A stretch of 64,000 nucleotides of DNA from Nitrosomonadales bacterium (GTDB lineage: Bacteria; Pseudomonadota; Gammaproteobacteria; Burkholderiales; Gallionellaceae). A program made the translations under genes and the position numbers. Every line of letters begins with the position of its first letter. The stretch's first letter is position 1. The notes under the pieces are model-generated. The model did no database searches and had not been told where the DNA came from. It saw only the letters and a program-made list of their open reading frames with translations. Of the stretch, positions 58,343 through 64,000 are shown piece by piece. The DNA lies in the NCBI GenBank assembly GCA_016721605.1, contig JADKHS010000001.1:1-64000 (forward strand). Reading direction: 5' to 3'.

Positions 58343-58708
58343 ATGGCAGAAAAAATCAATTGGAACTTTGTAGTACAAGCACTTGATGGCCCTTCCGTCT
58401 CGGGCGCAAGCAGTCTGGATATTGAGGCCTACGACAAGATCAAGGTGACGATCACTGCCGGTGCGACCCAACAGGTCAATCTGGTGCCAAGCGGCGCAGT
58501 TTCCCTACTCATTATCAATCCTGCCGTGCCCGACGTTGATCTTAGCTATAAGGTCGGTGCCAATGTGGTTGCACTAGACGGTCCACACGTGTTGATCGGC
58601 ACAGGCGCTGTAAGTCTGCTTGGCGGCGCGGCAAATCTTTCCTTCACTAATAACACAGCCGCCGATGCGACCATCGAAATACTGTTAGGACGCGACGCAA
58701 CGCCATAA
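58343..58708 (+). CDS. Unknown beta-rich protein at the head of the tail-like operon
   Basis: 121 residues, AAGGAG site. No signal peptide, no cysteine or membrane segment; alternating valine/threonine/serine pattern (IKVTITAGATQQVNLVPSGAVSLLIINPAV, GTGAVSLLGGAANLSFTNNTAADATIEILLG) suggesting a beta-sandwich. I do not recognise a family. Position 43 bases before the sheath gene suggests a structural or accessory part of the particle. Confidence 0.7.
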   Translation: MAEKINWNFVVQALDGPSVSGASSLDIEAYDKIKVTITAGATQQVNLVPSGAVSLLIINPAVPDVDLSYKVGANVVALDGPHVLIGTGAVSLLGGAANLSFTNNTAADATIEILLGRDATP

Positions 58709-58751
58709 ATCCGTACCATCAATATAACCATCACTTTAAAGGAGGAGCAAC

Positions 58752-60335
58752 ATGCCGGTTACCTTATCCTACCCTGGCGTCTACATTGAAGAAGTGTCCA
58801 GTGGCGTGCGTACAATTACCGGTGTGGCTACCTCCATCACCGCCTTTATCGGGCGCACCCTGCGCGGCCCGGTGAATGATCCGGTGCGCGTGCAAAGCTT
58901 CGGCGAGTTTGAGCGGCGCTTTGGCGGGCTATGGCGCGATAGCACCCTGAGCTACGCGCTACAGCAATTTTTTCAGAATGGTGGTACTGATGCCCTTATT
59001 GTGCGCGTTCACAATGGCGCACTGCCGCCACTCTCACCTTGGCGGTAGGCTTCAACCTGGTTGCCGCCAATCCAGGCAAGTGGGGCGAGAAGTTGCGGGT
59101 GCGAATCGATTACAACACCCGTCCACATCTCCCCACCGATCCCGCCAACAGCCTGTTCAATCTTTCGGTGCGCGACACCGCCACCGGTACGACCGAACGC
59201 TTCCTCAACCTTTCCACCGACCCCAATAACGCGCGCTTTGTTACGCGGGTACTTGAACAGGAGTCCAACCTGGTGCGGATTGTCACACCACCCGGCACGG
59301 TGCCTGCGCTGCGTCCCACCGCTCATGGCAATCCGCCTGCCGGTGCCGATCCGCTGCTGGATAATGCCTCCTCGACCGTGTTCACGGCAACTGGCAATGA
59401 AGGCGCAGCCATCACCGATAACCAGATATCTCTGGCCTCATTGGAAGCATCCAAACAGGGGATATGGGCACTGCAAAAGGCAGACCTGTTCAATCTGCTG
59501 TGCGTTCCGCCGCTGACGCGTGAACCAGGCGGTGACGTAAATTCTCAAACCCGCAGCGCTGCCGCTGCCTATTGCCTTGCGCGGCGCGCAATGTACATTG
59601 TCGACCCGCTCATGGCTTGGGACGAGCCTTCCGACCTTACCCGGTGCCAGCGGCCTGGACAGCGTCAGTTGGGGCCTGGCCCGCAGCACAAATGCGGCAC
59701 TATATTTCCCTTATCTTCGCCAGCCCGATCCTTTACAGGAAAATCGCTTGGCTGACTTTGCTCCCTGCGGTGCGGTGGCTGGAATCATGGCGCGCACTGA
59801 TGGCCAGCGCGGCGTGTGGAAAGCCCCTGCCGGCAACGATGCCACACTTAATGGCGTGGTTGAACTGGCGGTAAAACTTACCGATGGTGAAAATGGCCAA
59901 CTCAATCCACTGGCAGTCAACTGTCTGCGTTCCTTCCCGGTCACTGGCCGACTTGTTTGGGGTGCCCGCACCTTGCGCGGTGCGGACCAGCTTGCCTCGG
60001 AATGGAAATACCTTCCAGTGCGCCGCACGGCGCTGTTTCTCGAGGAAAGCCTGTTCCGAGGCTCCCAATGGGTGGTATTCGAGCCGAACGATGAACCGCT
60101 GTGGGCACAGATACGCCTCAATCTCGGCGCCTTCATGCAGAACCTGTTTCGCCAAGGCGCTTTTCAGGGCCGCAGCCCACGCGAGGCGTATTTCGTCAAA
60201 TGCGACAAGGAAACCACCACCCAGAATGACATTGATCTGGGCATCGTCAATATCGTAGTGGGCTTCGCGCCGCTGAAGCCCGCCGAATTCGTGGTGATCA
60301 AGCTGCAGCAGATCGCCGGCCAAGTTCAAGTCTGA
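58752..60335 (+). CDS. Contractile tail sheath protein, two frameshifts
   Basis: About 527 residues. N-terminus MPVTLSYPGVYIEEVSSGVRTITGVATSITAFIGRT and FGEFERRFGG are diagnostic of sheath proteins of contractile tails and injection systems. The C-terminal sheath domain (VWGARTLRGADQLASEWKYLPVRRTALFLEESLFRGSQWVVFEPND...NLFRQGAFQGRSPREAYFVKCD) is complete. Frame breaks near 59025 (one missing base) and 59645 (one extra or two missing). Contraction of this sheath would drive the tube into a target membrane. GGAGGAG site before the ATG. Confidence 0.94.
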
Positions 60336-60360
60336 CCCTGATAATTTAGGAGGCATATCC

Positions 60361-60885
60361 ATGGCAACATTCACTGTTAACGCACAGCGCTTCGATCCCT
60401 ATAAAAATTTTAAATTCCGTGTCAAATGGGATGGCCGATATGTCGCGGGCATCTCCAAGGTGGGCGCAATCAAGCGCAGCACCGAACTGGTTGAACACCG
60501 GGAGGGAGGCGATCCATCAACGTCGCGCAAATCGCCCGGCCGTACCAAATTCGAGGCAATTACACTGGATCGCGGCGTCACCCATGACACCGAATTTGAA
60601 AAATGGGCCAACAAGGTTTGGAACTATGGCTCTGGTTTGGGTGCCGAGGTCTCGTTGAAAGACTTCCGCAAGGATCTCATCATCGAAGTCTATAACGAGG
60701 CGGGTCAGCTTGCGCTCGCCTACAAGGTGTATCGTTGCTGGGTATCAGAATACCAGGCCTTGCCTGATCTCGACGCCAATGCCAACGCGGTCGCCATCCA
60801 GCACATCAAGCTGGAAAACGAGGGCTGGGAACGTGACTACGATGTAACCGAACCCAGCGAGCCCAGCTTCACGGAACCAGCCTGA
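60361..60885 (+). CDS. Tail tube protein (phage T4 gp19-like)
   Basis: 174 residues: FDPYKNFKFRVKWDGRYVAGISKVGAIKRSTELVEHREGGDPSTSRKSPG, ITLDRGVTHDTEFEKWANKVWNYG, and VYRCWVSEYQALPDLDANANAVAIQHIKLENEGWERD match the conserved tube family of phage-tail-like injection systems. It forms the hexameric inner tube. 25 bases after the sheath gene with GGAGG; overlaps the next start by one base (TGATG). Confidence 0.95.
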   Translation: MATFTVNAQRFDPYKNFKFRVKWDGRYVAGISKVGAIKRSTELVEHREGGDPSTSRKSPGRTKFEAITLDRGVTHDTEFEKWANKVWNYGSGLGAEVSLKDFRKDLIIEVYNEAGQLALAYKVYRCWVSEYQALPDLDANANAVAIQHIKLENEGWERDYDVTEPSEPSFTEPA

Positions 60886-61622
60886 TGCACATACCAGTGC
60901 CTGGTGAAGCGGAGATACTCGCCCTGTGGGAGCGTGGCCTCGCGCGGCATCCGATTGACCGGGCACTGTTGCTTTACGCTTGGGCGCGACCGGATCTACC
61001 GCCTTCCAGTTTCCCGGATCTGCCGTTAGGAACAATCAACAAGACACTATTACGCCTGCGCGAAACCTGCTTCGGGCCGCGCATCATTGCCTATATTGAT
61101 TGCGGGCATTGCGGCACACGCATGGAAATCGCCCTCGATACCGGGCAGCTACTCGCCGGTATCAATGAGGATGATACGACCAGCGATTTCAAAGTTACAC
61201 CAGCTGAGTTTGAAGTCTCCAATCTTCGCTTCCGCGTACCGTGCAGCCGTGATCTCGCGGCAGTTAGCGGGGAGCGGGATCTCAAGGTGGCGGCAATGAA
61301 GTTATTGGAACAATGTTGCGTTGAACATCCAGAAAATAGTGACGCAAATTTTGGAAATCTGCTTGCTGAGGCCGAAGCAGCCATGGAAGAGCTCGATCCT
61401 GCAGCTGACATCAACCTGTCCCTTAGCTGCGAGGACTGTGGCCACAGCTGGCTGGCCGACTTCAATATTGGCACGTTGTTGTGGGATGAAATCGATGTGC
61501 GTGCCCGGGCCTTGCTTGCCGAAGTGCATAGCCTTGCCCAGGCGTATGGTTGGACTGAACCGGAAATATTCGCGCTCTCACCGCAACGGCGTGCAGTTTA
61601 TCTCGACATGGTGGGTGTATGA
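60885..61622 (+). CDS. Baseplate-associated protein (T4 gp26-like) with two zinc-ribbon-like Cys pairs
   Basis: 245 residues. Starts EAEILALWERGLARHPIDRALLLYAW; two Cys-x2-Cys clusters (DCGHCG about 68 and CEDCGHSW about 185) are placed so they could bind one zinc, and the end LAQAYGWTEPEIFALSPQRRAVYLDMVG is the typical helix of gp26-like baseplate proteins. Function inferred from family and place: assembly of the baseplate. It overlaps its neighbour by ATGA. Confidence 0.75.
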   Translation: MHIPVPGEAEILALWERGLARHPIDRALLLYAWARPDLPPSSFPDLPLGTINKTLLRLRETCFGPRIIAYIDCGHCGTRMEIALDTGQLLAGINEDDTTSDFKVTPAEFEVSNLRFRVPCSRDLAAVSGERDLKVAAMKLLEQCCVEHPENSDANFGNLLAEAEAAMEELDPAADINLSLSCEDCGHSWLADFNIGTLLWDEIDVRARALLAEVHSLAQAYGWTEPEIFALSPQRRAVYLDMVGV

Positions 61623-62350
61623 GCGGATTCCTGCATCGGCTCGCCGCACAGGCCATGGGCAGCACAAATACCCTGCGTTCCGCAGTACGCACACCTTATA
61701 GCCCTCTTTCACCGGTAAACAGGGTAGAGCCGGACACGCAAGTTGCTACGTTGAATCCAATTGATACCGAACGGCAACATAGGGACAACGGTGGTGCGGA
61801 GAGGGCTTCTGTAGCCAATCAAGAGCAGCGACATGTCAATACCTATGCGGAAATCGGCACACAGCCCCGCGATAATGAAATTGCACCGTCGTCACCTGAA
61901 ATATTAGTTACCAAACCAGACATTGGCTTATATACAAAACCAGATCGCCCCAACGGCCCATCCTCATCGGCAAAAACAATGTTGCGGCAACCAAGTATGG
62001 AAAAAACGGTTGCGGTCGAACCTCCAATTTTGGCTGAGGGAATTGAAATGCGTATCCCGGAGAATAATTCCACAACCCTCCCAGAGAGCAATTACCCTAC
62101 GCCACTTTTGCCGTTGAAGAATGCTGCACGTCCCTCTGCTTTGAATGCAAGTGTGGCAGCGCAACGTAGCGAACACAGTAGCCCTGGCCGACAAGGTCAG
62201 GCCGATGAAATCACCGAAGTGCATGTGAGCATAGGCCGCATCGAAGTCACTGCCGTGCATGAGCCGCCACCACCCAAACGCCAGGCTCCGGCGTCAGCCA
62301 AGCCGCTGTCGCTCGATGAATATCTTGCTCGCCGAGGTAAAAAAATATGA
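61619..62350 (+). CDS. Low-complexity linker-type protein with C-terminal DEYLARR motif
   Basis: 243 residues, mostly Pro/Thr/Ser/Asn-rich and probably disordered. The only ordered-looking parts are the start (MSGFLHRLAAQAMG) and the end (VHVSIGRIEVTAVHEPPPPK, then SLDEYLARRGKK). Such a short D/EYL-RR end recurs in tail-like loci and probably docks to a particle partner. No named family. Overlaps both neighbours by ATGA. Confidence 0.65.
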   Translation: MSGFLHRLAAQAMGSTNTLRSAVRTPYSPLSPVNRVEPDTQVATLNPIDTERQHRDNGGAERASVANQEQRHVNTYAEIGTQPRDNEIAPSSPEILVTKPDIGLYTKPDRPNGPSSSAKTMLRQPSMEKTVAVEPPILAEGIEMRIPENNSTTLPESNYPTPLLPLKNAARPSALNASVAAQRSEHSSPGRQGQADEITEVHVSIGRIEVTAVHEPPPPKRQAPASAKPLSLDEYLARRGKKI

Positions 62351-63687
62351 GCAGCGCTCTCGCCATTGCCGGGGTGACTGCCGTGTTGCGCGATCTGCTC
62401 AATGACGGGTTGATCAACAATGACGCAACAGGCACTCTCGGCGCTACGGTTTCGGTAACCGCTGGGCCACCTGACCGGGTGATACCGGCAAACGGTGGCA
62501 CTGAGTCCTCCCAACTCAATCTATTTATGTACCACGTTACGCCCAACAGTGGCTGGCGCAACGAAAGGTTTCCTTCGCTCGACGCCTCCGGTAACCAAAG
62601 ATTATCCAACGCACCGCTCGCCCTCAACCTGCATTACCTGCTTTCAGCCCACGGCAGCGTAGACCTGCACGGTGAAATTCTGCTCGGTTATGCCATGCAA
62701 CTTCTGCACGACACACCGATACTCAGCCGCAAAGCTATCCGGAAGGCACTCGATCCATCGCCTCCGGTAGGTGGCACGGCGCTTCCGCCTGCACTGAAAG
62801 CCTTGGCGGATTCTGGACTTGAAAATCAGATCGAGCTGATCAAAATCACACCGGAATATCTCAACACCGAAGAAATGTCCAAGCTCTGGACCGCCACGCA
62901 AAGTCATTTGCGTCCCACCGCAGCTTACATGGCCAGCGTAGTGTTAATAGAATCGAGCAAATCAATCCGATCTGCCCTGCCGGTGCTAACGCGGGGGCCT
63001 GTGGTAAAGCCCGATCCGCTAAATGTAGATACGTGGTACGAAAGTGGTATTACTGCTGTGGCGGGGCTTACCCCTCCTTATCCGATACTCGCTGGCATAG
63101 AGCTGCCCAACAAGCAAATAGCCGCACGCCTCGGCGAGACCATCAAACTGAAAGGCTACAATCTCAGCGGAACAAATCTTGTCGTGCGTTTTGCGCATCC
63201 CAGCCTGACGGCACCGATTGATATCGCTTTCGGTACTAATGCGAATGAAGAGAGTTTTTCAGTGGCCTTGCCCAATACCGCTCAGGACAACATCGACTGG
63301 CCTGCAGGTATATGGGAGGTAACTGCACTTTTACAACGCCCCGGTGAGACCGAAATCCGCAGTAGCAACTCGCTTGCGCTGTTCCTGGCACCGCGTATTG
63401 ACGTAGCGAGTTCCAGTGCCACACGCGACTCTTCCGGTGTAACCATCAATCTTGTCTTTGCTCCACAAGCCCGGCCCGCCCAACGAATAAGCCTCAATGC
63501 AGGGGGATATGAGGCGTCGCCAGAGAAATTTACCGTCCCAACAGCCAGTCTTCAATTCAAGTATGCGCAATTGCCTGCGGGGAACCACCTGTTGCGCTTG
63601 CGCGTGGATGGCGCTGACAGCTTGCTGGTGAACCGGCTTACTACGCCGCCGCAATTCGACAACACACAAGTGTTAACCGTGCCATGA
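62347..63687 (+). CDS. DUF4255 protein (Pvc16/Afp16-like tail-terminator candidate)
   Basis: 446 residues. N-terminal DUF4255: AIAGVTAVLRDLLNDGLIN, VSVTAGPPDRV, QLNLFMYHVTPNSGWRNERFPS and LNLHYLLSAHGS. The C-terminal half has an IPT-like beta domain (LGETIKLKGYNLSGTNLVVRF) and a further beta-sandwich. In related systems this protein caps the tube and sheath. ATGA overlap with the ATPase. Confidence 0.88.
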   Translation: MSSALAIAGVTAVLRDLLNDGLINNDATGTLGATVSVTAGPPDRVIPANGGTESSQLNLFMYHVTPNSGWRNERFPSLDASGNQRLSNAPLALNLHYLLSAHGSVDLHGEILLGYAMQLLHDTPILSRKAIRKALDPSPPVGGTALPPALKALADSGLENQIELIKITPEYLNTEEMSKLWTATQSHLRPTAAYMASVVLIESSKSIRSALPVLTRGPVVKPDPLNVDTWYESGITAVAGLTPPYPILAGIELPNKQIAARLGETIKLKGYNLSGTNLVVRFAHPSLTAPIDIAFGTNANEESFSVALPNTAQDNIDWPAGIWEVTALLQRPGETEIRSSNSLALFLAPRIDVASSSATRDSSGVTINLVFAPQARPAQRISLNAGGYEASPEKFTVPTASLQFKYAQLPAGNHLLRLRVDGADSLLVNRLTTPPQFDNTQVLTVP

Positions 63688-64000
63688 ACGCCCCCGGCTC
63701 ACGCCACGACTGGACCGATGCAAATCAACGCCTGATGGTGGCTGAACTCGCCCGCATCAAGGCGCGTTTAGCGGGTGAAGAGCAGGAATCGGCAATGGCT
63801 ACAGCAGCCGAAATTCGCACGGCATTATCGGCACAGTCAGCCATAGATCGCTTGGCGGAATGCTTCGGTTTGAGCCCTTTTGAACGGGACATTCTCCTGC
63901 TTTGCGCAGGCGTGGAAATGGACGCAAAATTTGCCTCGCTGTGCGCCACTGCGCAAAGCAATCCCCTACGATCCTATGCGACATTCAGTTTGGCGCTTGC
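63684..64000 (+). CDS. AAA+ ATPase of the injection system, N-terminal part (cut by window end)
   Basis: The first 105 residues only: TDANQRLMVAELARIKARL, SAIDRLAECFGLSPFERDILLLCAGVEMDAKFASLCATAQ, NPLRSYATFSLAL. This N-terminal helical module precedes the AAA+ core in Pvc15/Afp15-type ATPases. Walker motifs would lie beyond the window. In relatives it is needed for particle assembly or effector loading. Confidence 0.85.
   Translation, partial: MNAPGSRHDWTDANQRLMVAELARIKARLAGEEQESAMATAAEIRTALSAQSAIDRLAECFGLSPFERDILLLCAGVEMDAKFASLCATAQSNPLRSYATFSLAL

Noticed and set aside
1..64000. CRISPR arrays, rRNA operons, known riboswitches or an origin of replication
   Set aside because: Looked for repeats with regular spacers, rRNA landmarks, and DnaA-box clusters next to dnaA/dnaN; none was seen.

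Overview
The window looks like a chromosomal segment of a betaproteobacterium, most plausibly of the Nitrosomonadales/Gallionellaceae type. This is an inference from gene order and protein resemblance: ffs-dnaX-ybaB-recR, uvrC-pgsA followed by a Pro/Arg/His tRNA cluster, glutathione-dependent formaldehyde oxidation, and an arsenosugar operon. Housekeeping blocks alternate with accessory and decaying regions.

Layout. 1-1.2 kb: dying YhhJ-type ABC permease. 1.5-4.5 kb: vanadium-haloperoxidase-like protein and a bufferin-type (bufA-bufB-truncated bufC) copper RiPP operon. 4.8-9.5 kb: ygfX, rluB, recR, ybaB, dnaX, pagL and the SRP RNA. 9.6-11.6 kb: relics (IS256 and integrase fragments, a lone ClpA N-domain) ending at tRNA-His. 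11.6-15.1 kb: three tRNAs, pgsA, uvrC, uracil-DNA glycosylase. 15.5-18.9 kb: EF-hand protein, frmA, S-formylglutathione hydrolase, HU. 19-24 kb: secreted matrixin-type protease with a coupled partner, orphan polysaccharide ABC permease, two tRNAs. 24-28 kb: a 143-bp MITE-like element, ypfJ, an MFS exporter, and an EamA exporter behind a candidate attenuator. 28-34.3 kb: a tightly coupled arsenosugar operon (arsS, a VTT-reductase fusion, two glycosyltransferases, DUF3047, arsM). 34.3-41 kb: degraded genes (WYL regulator and others), a K+ channel, toxin-antitoxin modules. 40.5-46.8 kb: a signalling block (hybrid kinase, GGDEF response regulator, lipocalin-like protein, porin, periplasmic binding protein). 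47-49.2 kb: cytochrome b561, a second copy of a toxin-antitoxin module, gene relics. 49.2-52.8 kb: LysR regulator facing pirin, DoxX and old-yellow-enzyme genes. 53.3-64 kb: a LysM/FecR-type repeat protein and a CHASE2-GGDEF-EAL protein, then the start of a contractile injection (phage-tail-like) locus: sheath, tube, baseplate-like protein, DUF4255 protein and an AAA+ ATPase that runs off the edge.

Main caveat: about eighteen otherwise well-conserved genes, including the essential dnaX, carry a one- or two-base indel, many in short homopolymers. This looks more like uncorrected sequencing error than biology. Such genes are described here across both frames as single loci with the break stated. 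Genes with several stops and deletions are called pseudogenes.
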